Of a stretch of 64,000 nt of DNA, positions 24,667 through 36,414 are shown piece after piece (within the stretch, counting starts at the first letter, position 1; every line of letters begins with the position of its first letter). Made by a program: the position numbers and the translations under genes. This DNA comes from Rotaria macrura (Eukaryota > Rotifera > Eurotatoria > Philodinida > Philodinidae): the NCBI GenBank assembly GCA_900239685.1, contig OENT01000038.1, forward strand, positions 186,001 through 250,000, read 5' to 3'. A model generated the notes under the pieces. It made no database searches. It had not been told where the DNA came from and was given only the letters and a program-made list of their open reading frames with translations.

Positions 24667-25122
24667 ATGGATAGTGTTGAAAAGGCACTATTGATTAATG
24701 CATCGCCTAATCATCCCAACTCATTGATAGCACTCAAGTGTGCAAGATTAAATATGCCAGTTCCCGGCTCATCAAATCAGGAAGAACAAGTAACTTCAAG
24801 CTCTCGTGTTGAAAGTTCTCCGTGGCAATATCCGCAAGAAGTAACCGAGAATTTACCACCAAGTCAAGTGCAATCATTTAACTCGGATGATAAACTGTCC
24901 ATGGAAAATCAAGTCATTATATATTTCATTTGCTTGTGGCATTTTGTTAAAATTTTTGTTCATTGTAGGAACGTGATTTTCCAGCGACTTGGAACACTCG
25001 CTATATCACACAACAAATTTTACAAAGTAATTTTGACAAAAAATGCCACTTTTTCGTCTAATAATATAAACGATCTATACTTGTTTTTAGACCGACCAAC
25101 CAAATACAATTTCAATCATTAG
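24667..25122 (+). CDS. Small unrecognised three-exon gene
   Basis: Exons 24667-24912, 24969-25026 and 25091-25122 (TAG) are joined by introns gtcatt...tgtag (56 bp) and gtaatt...tttag (64 bp). Phases 0 and 1 match, giving 111 residues. The frame also reads through without the first splice but then becomes low-complexity and hydrophobic, which favours splicing. The spliced middle part, with ERDFPATWNTRY, looks like ordinary protein. The N-terminal 80 residues are Ser/Pro/Gln-rich and probably disordered. No signal peptide, membrane segment or recognised domain. An acceptor-like tttttcag at about 24604 suggests a leader intron upstream. The weaker donor at 24913 is the main doubt. Confidence 0.4.
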   Translation: MDSVEKALLINASPNHPNSLIALKCARLNMPVPGSSNQEEQVTSSSRVESSPWQYPQEVTENLPPSQVQSFNSDDKLSMENQVIIYFICLWHFVKIFVHCRNVIFQRLGTLAISHNKFYKVILTKNATFSSNNINDLYLFLDRPTKYNFNH

Positions 25123-26445
25123 AAAGTATTATTTATCAGATTAATCAATAACTATAGTTTCATTCATTTACTGCGCAATACTCATCAATCCTTCTGTAAT
25201 TCTTCAAATTAACCAACTTATTTCAACTGTGCTCATTAACACAACCATATAAGACTCTGAGAAATAGTACTCAACATATCTTTAACACACCCGTCTCTTC
25301 TTAGATACGCAACTACCTAAACTTTTTCTAGTTAATCATTGAGAAAATTCACTCATATTTGATTCAAAACTCCCACAGTTTATATTTATTAAGACGAAAC
25401 AATACAATACAAAGATCAATTATATTCTTTAGAATCCCAATAGTGAAATCCAGTTCTGATCTAACAGTAGCAATAATCTGAGCGCATAAGAAAATGCATG
25501 ACTGCTATGCAACATTTTGTGTATCATTTTCTAATAGTATGCGTTCATGAAATCTACTTAAATCAAAAGGCTTCAGTTTGCTATAAAGCTGACGATAAGA
25601 TGTAGACGAGCTACTGATAATAGTATCCGACGAAATTCGCTATAGCCTACATATAGACAGAGTAATTTTCATATTGTCTTTACTCAGATTCTTGCAAGGT
25701 TTTCCTACCAACTATAATTGAATCCTCATGAAATCTTAATATTGAATTAGGTCTTCTTGCTAAAGAATGAAATGAATAGTTTTTTTTGATCTTGGTCCCT
25801 TGAGAATTTTGATATATATTAAAAAAAATAGTTATACGATGATAAAGGGAAGAATCGTGCTGAACGAAAAAAAAAATTTTTTCTAATGAAATATTTTTTT
25901 TATTGTAATCGTGTTCGTTTTTGCTTCGATTAATTCCTGAACAAGATTGTCGTCTGTTGTAAACAGTGTAAATTTTGTATATTATATGCTTACATTATGT
26001 GTTCTTTCTTTTAATCCAGATAATTTTTTTTATCGTTCCTATTTTTAATTATACTAATCAGGATATTATTATCTTCATTGTTTTAAACATGAATAAAATG
26101 ACATAATTATTCAATATTTGTTTCGGAATCTAGATGGATCAATGTCATACACTAGTGACATCCTTAGATTGTTCTGTTTTTAAATAGAAAGGTGTGACTA
26201 ATCGTAAGGTCAAGAAAGAAAAACATAACCAATCATTGTTTAAGGAAAACGGTCATTCAGTTCTATACGATGACCTTGTCCGTGTCAGAAGACAATATTC
26301 AGAGAAAAGAAACATTCTATATTATTTATTTCGGTTTGTTTTGATTTGATTCGTTTTGTGATGGTCAAACGGTGATACGTGCATCGAATTTACTTAGAGA
26401 ATTAATAAAATTAATACATATCCTCATTATTGATTAGTAAAAATC
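25123..26445. other. Intergenic spacer before the Caspr gene
   Basis: AT-rich, with no supported exon on either strand; poly-A/poly-T runs near 25820-25900. It presumably contains the Caspr promoter, but no individual element can be named. Confidence 0.5.
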
Positions 26446-29400
26446 ATGGTGATTATCCCGTCCATTCAATTATTCACTTTTATCGTTTTTTTACACGTTA
26501 TTTCGAGTTCGTTGTTTTTCATGCTTCTTTTGATTTACTATTTAAAAATCATATAATGATTGATTTCTAGTTGTCAATGGTCTTACGTCAGCAGATATTT
26601 ATAGTCCTTGCAAGAGACCACCAGCTTTGGATATTGAATCTGGTCGCATTAGGAACTCGGCTTTTTTCGCATCGTCATTTGTAGAAGGTCGAGAACCATA
26701 CACTGCTCGATTGAATGGTCGTTATGGTTTGTCTTTTTTTTTCGAACGATTACTTATCTTCGACTTATTTTACTTTTCTTTCTTTTCCTCTGAAGCTTGG
26801 CGGCCTGCTTACATGGATGCTGATCAATATTTATATGTTGATCTTGGCTTTAGATACTATGTTACAGGTGTTGCAACACAAGGTCGTCGTGCAGCAAAAG
26901 AATACGTAACAATATTTAATTTGATGTATTCGGATAATGGCCATAATTGGTTTTATTATACCAGTGAAGATAAAATTATTGTGGTATGTTACTTTCATAA
27001 AATAGATATTCACGAAAGAACATCGATGGATAACATTTTAGAATTTCGTCGGTAATAAAAACGACAATGGTATCGTACGAAACAATCTCACCGATCCAAT
27101 TATAACACGTTATATACGTTTTAATCCGAGACAATGGAATAATTTTATATCGATGCGTGTTGAAGTTTATGGATGTCTATTTAGTATGATGATCTATTTT
27201 TACTATAATTCGATCGAATTTCGTCCTTTTCTTTAAGCATCTTCATCATTCAATTTTGATGGAAACACAGTTGCTTACTACGATGCGACATATAATCCAT
27301 TGCATAATATCCAAGATGAATTACATTTACGTTTTAAAACAAATTATCCGCATGGACTTCTAGTTTATGCTAAAGGAACGCAGAATAATGATTATTTTAG
27401 TGTTGAACTTCGTAATGGAAGTATATTTGTTGGCATTGATCTAGGTTTGCATTGATCAATATTTTGAAAGAGAGAGACAGAGTTTTTCTTTTACGCACTT
27501 GATCGACGTATTTTTAGGTTCAGTATTGGAACGTTCTGGTGAAACTGTCATACAAGCTGGCAGTGTCTTGGATGATTATCAATGGCATGATTTAGCTGTT
27601 ATACGTAACATGAAAAATATTTCTGTAAAAATTGATCAAATTGTCGTACGGCAACAATCGCAAAGTGCATTTAATGGATTGGATCTCGATGGAAAGGTGG
27701 GAAATCGAAAATAGGCGCCAACTTTTCTAACTATCGAACTAGAATTTGAACGAATGAATTCAACCGATAACCAATGCTTATCGCTTTTTCTTATACAGAC
27801 GAAAACGCACATGACAATAAGACGGTATCAGAAACTATTTCATATAGTCCAATATTGCAGAGTAATCTTTTCCATTGAAATTCTCTTTTACTGTGTAAGA
27901 AAGTTTTTTAAGTGTTTCAGTTTTGAGAAGAAGTTCATTTTTCGAAAAAAATGCATTAGTTCTAGTATCTTTTCCGCATTTTATAATAGGGATATCGCAG
28001 AGTTACACTAAGAATAGTACATATACGTGCTTTTTCACCTAAGGAAATATGTTTTTATAACTAATCAAAGCTTGCATATTTAATCAATCTTTTGAAAATC
28101 AATTCTAATTCTAATTGTTAGTATTCGCCTCTTTAAAGACAAAGCTGTTGAGACTCAGCATTTTGAAGACTGATCTTCAATTACGTTTTGTCTGTAAAGT
28201 CAACGCCAATAGTCGAGTACACATTTGCAAATCGTTTGTGTTTCTATTCTAGTTGAATTCAGTTAGTTGCCAATTTGCTAACGATTTCAATTTTGTTTCT
28301 TTTCTGTAAACTCATATTTTTCGAATTTTAATCTAAAATTTTGCATATTAATATCTAGATCTCATTGTTTAATCAACGTTCATTTGATTAGAGTCGATAG
28401 ACATACGGCAAGGTTTAATATGAAATTTTAATTCTTCGATAAATTCAATATTTTTCTACACATGACACATTGAGTTTGCTTGAATTTTCACAGAAACCAA
28501 ACTTACTGCAGGATTCTTAGAAAAACAACATTTATCGAGAATAAATAATTGTAGTACAAAAAAAAACAAGTTGTCTCTTAAGCATTCCAAAAAATTGAAT
28601 CAATACATCATACTAAAACTTTGCTTCGCAGATATCGTGACCGCACACTGTATCTTTCAAGTACTTCGATTCTTAAATGTTTTCTTTTTTCAGCTTTATG
28701 TTGGTGGTGCACCTAATCATATGGAACGAGGAATAAATGTTCGACCAAATTTTCGAGGTTGCTTAGAAAATGTTCTATATGTTAGTCCATCAACGAATTC
28801 GATTTTGGATATTCTACACAATTTAAAAGAACCTAATTCACTCTATGGTCTCGAACAAGGCATGGTTGGCTCTGGTGCAATGTGTGAAGTAAGTTTCAAT
28901 AACTAGATTCATGTTTTATCTTCGTTCTTGACTATGAACACAAAAATGATAATAATAATACGTTCATGACTTTACTTATTTAGACTCTGATAAAGACGTA
29001 AGTTTATTTCACCTACCCGTAATATCAGCTGCTGTGCTCACGCATGAGGCAAATATATTGTTGTGCTTTCCAAATTGTTCCTAGCATGCTTATGCTTAAT
29101 CGATTTGTTTTCTTTTTCTTTCTGAGTAAGACTTATCTGTTTTCTTTTCGATTTATTTAGGATGATTCTATGAATATGCATCCGTATACATTCAAAACAT
29201 TTGATTCTTATCTTGAAATACTTCGTAAACCAGGTGCAACATCTATTGATATTAGTTTTCAAATGCGTACATTCGAACCGAATGGAATTTTATTTTATAC
29301 GAATCTATCAGAACCAAGAAGTTTAATGATTGGTATTAACGATGTACCGGATCAAGATTTTTTACGAGTAAGAAAAATTGAATCCAATAATTTTATGTTG

Positions 29401-32400
29401 ATGCTTAATCGTCTTTGTTCTTGTTTCAAGTTGTTTCTTGATGAAGGACAGCTCGCTTGTACTCTACAATTAGATGGAAATAAACGAACCGTTCGTCATC
29501 GTCGAGGTAAATTCTAACTAGGAAACTTTTTTTTTTATCAATCAAGTTGAATGCATTGTTATTTAGATAATTTAAATGATGGCCAATGGCATGAGATAAG
29601 TCTTGTACTAAAGCAATATCTTTTTAATATAACGGTTGATCATGAACCTGAACTATCAAAAACACGTAATAATCTATCAACAACAGATCGGTTTACGTTT
29701 AGTTCGAGTGGTGATCAAGTAAATCGTGAAGTAGCAATGGATGGTTTTGTTGGTTGTGTAAGAAAACTAATTATGGGCGGAGTACAAATATTGCCAAGAG
29801 ATTTAACGAATAATTTAACCGATCAACAATTAGATGTAAATCTAGCAAGAACAGGAGTTGTTATTAATCATGGTGTACTTTTTGATACGTGTGAAATGTT
29901 CGATCGATGTACACCGAATCCATGTCGTCATGGTGGAATATGTCATCAAGTAAGAAAAACACAATATATAATGAGTCTTTGTCAATGAAAAAAAGTATCG
30001 TGTACTTCTATAATGACTATTGCAGTTCTATGAGACAGCATAAGTATAATTATACAAATAGAATTTTGTCTTATTTCGAAAATGAACAATACCAGAATGT
30101 CATGAAATAACTATGTATGATTTTTTTGCCATATTAGACATGGACAAGATTCCGTTGTGATTGCTCTAGAACAGGTTACAGTGGTGCTGTATGTCATATA
30201 AGTGATAATCCCTTATCATGTCTTGATTTTAAATTAAATCGTATGAAAAGTGATGAAATTATTCCCGAACGATTAACCGTCATTGACATTGATGGTAGTG
30301 GTCCATTATCACCATTTTCTGTTGTATGTCGTTATGGTGGTAAATCTCAAATTCTTAATGAAACAGAAGTTGGTCATGATCATGAATCAGAAAGTTTCGT
30401 ATCGAGTGGTTATCTATTGCGGACTTCACTTTATTCTCAAGCAATAAACTATCGTGTACCATTACCACAAGTGTTCGCTATTATTGATCGTTCGTATATA
30501 TGCAAACAGTATATTGAATATAAATGTTTTAATTCACGTTTATTAAACTATCCCAATGCTCCGTTTGGCTGGTGGATTGGTCGTACAAATCAAACGATGG
30601 ACTACTGGGGTGGAAGTGAACTTGGAACAGGCAAATGTTCATGTGGATTAAATATGAGTTGTGTTAATCCAAATCTATTTTGTAATTGTGATTCACAATT
30701 GCCAATTGAGCTTAAAGATTATGGATATTTAACAAGAAAAGAATTTTTGCCTGTTCTGCGTGTTGAATTCGGTGATACCGGTAAAGTGACAAGTTTATTG
30801 TTGTTCTCGTTTTTATTTAAATAATATACTTGTGCATAAATATGAAGGAGTACCTGGTTCACAGCAATATGGTCGATATCGGATTGGTCGTCTTGAATGT
30901 GAAGGCGATTTACTTTATGACAATACAATAACATTTCGCAAAGCTGATGCTATCATTAGTGTACCAACATTTGAAGCTAAAGTAGCTGGTGATATACGTT
31001 TTCAATTCAAAACTGGTTTTGATTCAGCAACATTTGGCTCATCGATTTTAGTACAGAATATTGGCTATGATGATGGAGATCTCATTGAAGTAAATAGATT
31101 TTCGACTAACTAACGAATACAAATTTGATTATTATTCTTTTTCTTCAAGATTCGTATTCAAGCACCACGTGAAATAGCTTTTCGATATAGTGTTGGTCGT
31201 GGTACCAATATCGTCACTATACGTTCACCGTACGATTTCAATGATAATGAATGGCACACAGTACAAGTTGAAATTAATCGACAAGAAGCACGTTTAACCG
31301 TCGATAGTTTGTCAGCTGCCAATCCAGAAGATCAAACTACATTTCGTCATATACGTTTAACATCGATGTTAACTATTGGTGCATCTGTTACAAATCGAAA
31401 TGGTTTTGTTGGATGTGTACGTGCATTTCAAGTCAATGGAGAATTAATTGATTTGAAATCGCAAGCATTACGTGGAATGTACGGCATATCACCAGGATGT
31501 ATTGGTAAATGTCAAAGTAATCCTTGTTTGAACGGTGGACGATGTAATGAACGTTGGTCAACGTATGATTGTGATTGTACGTTTACACCATTTCGTGGAC
31601 CGATTTGTTCAACTGAAATTGGAACACAATTAGACGTCTATACAATGATTAAATATACATTTCCAACACAGGGTAAAGAACATGTAATCGATAGAAACTA
31701 TCTGAATAAAAACAGAAATCTGAAGAAATTTTAATTTATTTTCACTATTGTATATGCTTGGATAGAATTCAAGAATTACAGATAATGCTTAATCTTATGA
31801 ATACCAATCGTAGAATTTTTCCAACAGTTAGATAAACAAACTGAAGTTTTTTCTTAATCTGGAAAAATCATATTTTCGATTTTTATTTCAAAAATGTACA
31901 CTAATCAAGAAATTGTCTACGCTAATTTTATAAGAAACATTTTTATGCTTCCATTTTCATGAAAATTGATCTAGTAGAGTATTCTGAACGAGTAAAATAT
32001 GTGATCACAATTCGAACTGAAGGTATGTTCGGCGATCGGCTATCAGTGAGAACATACATATTTCACTTATTCATATTTCAATGGCCGATTATTGAATGCT
32101 GTTATCTACATTTTGAAATGAAGATACAATTGAGTATATGATTTATTTTTTTCGTTTAGGTGTTACTGCTACGGAAGAAGAAACAATTCGTGTACTCTTT
32201 ACTACGTACAAAAAACAAGGTATTTTAATGCAATTAAAGTCAGATAAAGTCGATGAAAAAGGTATGATTGATTATTTTACACTTGAAATAAACAATAACG
32301 GTGGTGTACGTGTTAAATTTAATTATGGTTTTGATACTTTTGAATATAATGTACCATATGATTTAACGAACGGACAAGATCATGAAGTTATTGTAACACG

Positions 32401-33113
32401 TCGTAATTATGGTAAACATATCATAGTTAGTGTTGATAATTATGAGCCATATATTGTTGAATTTACTCAAACACAACAAATTGATATGCAATTCGATAGT
32501 CCGCGTGTTATGTATATTGGACGAAACGAAACAACACCACCTGAACAAGGTTTTAGTGGTTGTATTGCACGTCTACAATTTAATCGCATATTTCCATTGA
32601 AATATGCTTTCTTAGAAGAACGTGATCCGAATATAGCTTGCACAGGTGGAAATATACGGTAAGTTGAAAGCAAGAGGAAAAAACATTGAAAATTTATATT
32701 TATCATGTCAATATTAGTGAACGGCCATGTGGTACTGAACCTGTGAAGTATCTACATGAACCAGTCGAAATTCCCCCTGATCGTGGATTTACAATACTTG
32801 GTTTGTTGTTAATTTGTTCGATTTTAATTCTTGTTTCAATGATTGGTTATATAATATTTTAGAATTGCCTCGTCCAATTTATGTACACAATATATTTGCA
32901 AGAAATATAAGTATCATAACTGGTATCATGGGTTTTTTTGCAATATTTATTTTCATTGGTCTTGGCTTATGTTATCATAAATCTCGCCAAAGTGGACATT
33001 ATAGCACAAAAGAAGATCAAGGTGCTGATCAAGCTATTGATGCTGATACGGCAATCATAAGAGGTGATTCTCGTCATCCAGATTTAACTGAAGCAAAAGA
33101 ATGGTTCTTTTAA
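26446..33113 (+). CDS. Contactin-associated protein / neurexin-IV-like adhesion receptor
   Basis: Complete type I membrane receptor of the Caspr/Nrx-IV family, which organises septate or axo-glial junctions. Sixteen exons: 26446-26506, 26571-26726, 26796-26983, 27042-27183, 27238-27444, 27518-27696, 28694-28888, 29161-29367, 29431-29506, 29567-29949, 30138-30780, 30848-31089, 31150-31672, 32160-32658, 32718-32800, 32863-33113. All phases agree: 1344 residues, close to vertebrate Caspr2. Order: signal peptide (1-20), discoidin (about 27-180, ATQGR and VEVYGC), LamG1 (183-376), LamG2 (377-575), EGF1 (578-615, six Cys), fibrinogen-like (620-812, GWWIGRTN), LamG3 (813-1005), EGF2 (1010-1047), LamG4 (1067-1233), membrane helix (about 1276-1297) and a 47-residue tail. 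The tail has a GHYSTKEDQGAD segment resembling the protein-4.1-binding region and ends EWFF, a likely PDZ-type ligand. The order separates it from classical neurexins, which lack discoidin and fibrinogen parts. Confidence 0.93.
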
Positions 33114-33443
33114 ATGTTTGTTTTCGTGTTTTATTTGTTGCAATCGCTCATTCAAAATGAGGCTAAACATAATCATTTATGTACATACTTACAAACGTGT
33201 TTTTCTTTTTTGTTATGTGCACTTATTTTTTGTATATAGTCAAATATCTAGACATTCATTGTGTTTTTCTTTTCCTATAACTATATTTGTTATTTGTTTT
33301 TTGAAAATGATAATGTTAGCATCCATTGAATAGTTCTATGCAAATGTACACTAATAATATTCTTCTTAGTAAAAAAAAAGCATAATCATATGAATCTCAA
33401 CATAGGAAATGTGTTGTTCTCCGTTGTTTAATATTCTAGAAAT
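33114..33443. other. Compact spacer between Caspr and UTP18 genes
   Basis: Only 330 bp of T-rich DNA separates the Caspr stop from the UTP18 ATG. It must hold the Caspr 3' UTR and the UTP18 promoter. A ttctag acceptor-like site ends at 33439, just before the ATG, so a leader intron is possible. Confidence 0.5.
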
Positions 33444-36414
33444 ATGGTTTCATTAGTTGAGAATATTAATGTTGATAATGCGGATGATTCTGATGCACCC
33501 ATCGAAGTAACAACAAAAACATCGAAAGTAGAAAAGAAAAAGAAGAAAAAGAAGACTAAACGTCGTTTACAATATACACTTGCAACCGACGAAGATCATG
33601 ATCGAAATGATAAACATGTAGATGAAGAATCTGCTCTTACGCATGTGGTTTTTGGTGATGATGATGACTATCTTGAAGAATTAACATCGAAAACTACAAA
33701 TGAAAAACAAGTAAATCTAAATTTAATAATCATATTAATAAAACTTGTATTCTTACACAGACAAATGCAAATAAAATATCGACAGTACCGCTTGAATCGA
33801 AACGACCGGCATGGATTGATAGTGAAGAAGTCACCGAAGAAATGTGAATGATCATTATTCATTGTCGAAGATTACAAAAAAAAACCAATGTTTGTCTTCT
33901 TTTTCTTTATGTTTGATATGCAGTGTTCGCGAACCAAATTTTAATCAACTGTGTCCAAGAAAACGTCGCAAAATTACAACAGGAGAATATGAAACGAAAT
34001 TGAAATTCGAGTGAGCTTCTTTTTCTTTTACATCGTACCATTTCATTGTCTACCTAATACTTTAGATATGAACGTGTGATGGGACGACCATCATGGGCAG
34101 AAAAATTATTAAATAAAAGACAAGATGAAGGTAAACAGTGGATTTTTTGAAAAGTAGAACATTACTCTTTTCTTTTTCAACATATTCTTCTATTAGATGA
34201 CAGTGATGAAGAATTATTTCGTCGTACGGGAAATTATTTAACCAAATCTACGGTTCTACAAGCTGGATCAATTGATTGTTTACGTTGCGCTGATTTTAAA
34301 CATGATGTAGCACATTCTGTATGTATTATTTTATTTAATATATTTTATGGTTCCATTTTAAGATATTCATTCTTAGAAACTTCTACGATCGATTGAATTT
34401 CATCCAACTGCTCGAATACTTCTCACATCTGGACGAAGTCAATATTTAAATTTATATCAAGTATATAGAATATGTTTCAATCAGTTGGAAGTGATCACAG
34501 TTTTGCAGATAGTTTATCCTTCGTTGTCATATAGTTAATTAATTCTTCGCTATCATTTCCGAAAGATGCCATAAAAATATGCTGAGAATATCTGCTCAAG
34601 GAAAAAAAACGCTTTCTTTCGTGTTCATTAAGAACTTCATTGTTTTTAATATGTCGACTGATGATGATCGTCCTAATATATGTATACTAAAAATTTGTTT
34701 ATGTAAATATATATATATATATATATAGGTAGATGGAAAGAAAAATGAACGCATTCAATCGCTGTTTTTTGATCGATTTTCCATTGATACAACACATTTT
34801 AGTCAGGATGGTAATCAAGTGATAGTTACCGGTGATCGAAATTTTTTCAAAGTTTATGATATGCTCGATGGAAAAGTTATGCAAATACCAATGATGAGAG
34901 GTAAAGAGATAGAATATGTTTCATGAATTCGTTCAATTTCATCATATTCTAGGATTCGAAGAACGTTTGGGGAAATTTGAAATAAGTCCTGATGGATCAT
35001 TGATTGTATTTATTACACGAAACGGTCATTTACATTTTGTATCTGCCAAAGTAAATCAAACGTTAGTCTGCTTGTTAATGTGAAATTTCTTAAAGATTTT
35101 CTTTTAGTCGAAAGAATTAATTGATAGTACACAAATTTCAGGAAATATTAATAGTGTGACATTTAGACATGACAATGAACAAATGTTCGTCGCTGGAGGT
35201 TAGAATCACGCTTCGAAATTATTATTAGAAAAAATTTTTTCAATTATATATTTTAAGAGGAAGGCATCGTCACAGTGTTTGATATCCGTCGACGAGCAGC
35301 TATACATCGTTTTGTTGACGATGGTAGTTATTCAACGACGAGTATGTGTGTGTCACCCAACCAACAATATTTTATTACAGGGCAAGTGATTTCTTGTCTT
35401 TTCTTTTCATAAAATACATACTGAAATGAATAGCACAATATTAAAAACAAATAATTTTCCATTACAGCTTCCCTTTCCCCCAAGTTCTCGACAAAGTTTT
35501 TACATGATGATTAGAGTGTGACAGCACTCACTAGACAGTTGCTACTCTGCTAAATGTAAAGGTCGACGGTGAACAAGTGTTTATGTAATCATTGCGAAAA
35601 TGACTTGGAAAATATTTAGTGCGTGCCAGGTACTGAATTGCAATCAATCATAAATTATTTCGTACTTTCAGAATAGCTCTTAAGATAATTTAGTAAAGTT
35701 TATCATGATACTTAGGAATGAAAATAAACTACGACTTTTAAATGTTACATCCAATCTATTCTTATGATTATGCGTCGCATAAAAAACAGTATTTTATAGT
35801 TCACTATAAACTACTTCCCCGGAACATTCCTGAAGGACGAAGTAAAAGATCATTGATGAAAATTTCTCTCACCTAGAACGAATGTAACAAACTTCCTGTG
35901 AATAATCGGAGAAATTATATTGTTTTGAACATATTAATCCTTCAAAGGTATTCATAATAACTTTTGGTCATTAAATTCGGTTTCTTTCAGGCAAAAGAGT
36001 GGTATTGTCAATGTTTATGCATATGATGATATATTTAAAAATGGAGAACCGAAACCAATAAAATATTTGAAAAATTTAACAACACCGATACAAAACGTTA
36101 AGATCAATTCTAGTTCAGAATTATTGACTATGAATTCATATCATTTGCCGAGAGCTGTTCGATTGGTAAGATCAACTAAAACAAATTTTTTTCTTCAAAA
36201 TATTGAAATAAAAAGAATTGATTTGTCAATGTTTCATTATGTCAAGGTTCACATGCCGACTTTAACTGTTTACGAAAACTTTCCAGAATTTCATGATAAA
36301 AAAATTCAAATTGTTAATGCATTGGATTTTTCACCAAACAGTGGCTTTCTTTCATTAGGCAACAATAATGGGAAAGTACTTTTGTATCGATTAAAGCACT
36401 ATAGCACTTATTAA
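33444..36414 (+). CDS. UTP18: U3 snoRNA-associated protein 18 (UTP18), WD-repeat SSU processome subunit
   Basis: Nucleolar WD-repeat component of the small-subunit processome (UtpB module) needed for 18S pre-rRNA processing. Twelve exons: 33444-33710, 33761-33843, 33924-34010, 34066-34130, 34197-34318, 34377-34460, 34729-34900, 34953-35050, 35108-35198, 35258-35381, 35991-36165, 36247-36414; 511 residues, near the family length. The N-terminus has a Lys-rich run (nuclear targeting) and acidic patches (FGDDDDYLEEL). RPSWAEKLL, then WD-type blades (SIEFHPTARILLTSGR, VYDMLDGK, FEISPDGSLIVFITRNG, VFDIRRRAA) follow, and the end reads LDFSPNSGFLSLGNNNGK then YRLKHYS, as in animal UTP18. Intron 10 (35382-35990) starts with GCAAGT after ACAGG, a GC-AG intron; using the nearby GT donor would shift the frame. 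Intron 11 (81 bp) is a multiple of three and stop-free. An AATAAA lies about 50 bp past the stop. Confidence 0.92.
34703..34727. repeat. (AT)n microsatellite abutting a splice acceptor
   Basis: A run of about 12 TA units in UTP18 intron 6 ends directly in the AG acceptor (exon 7 begins at 34729). The usual pyrimidine tract is replaced by alternating TA. Confidence 0.85.
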
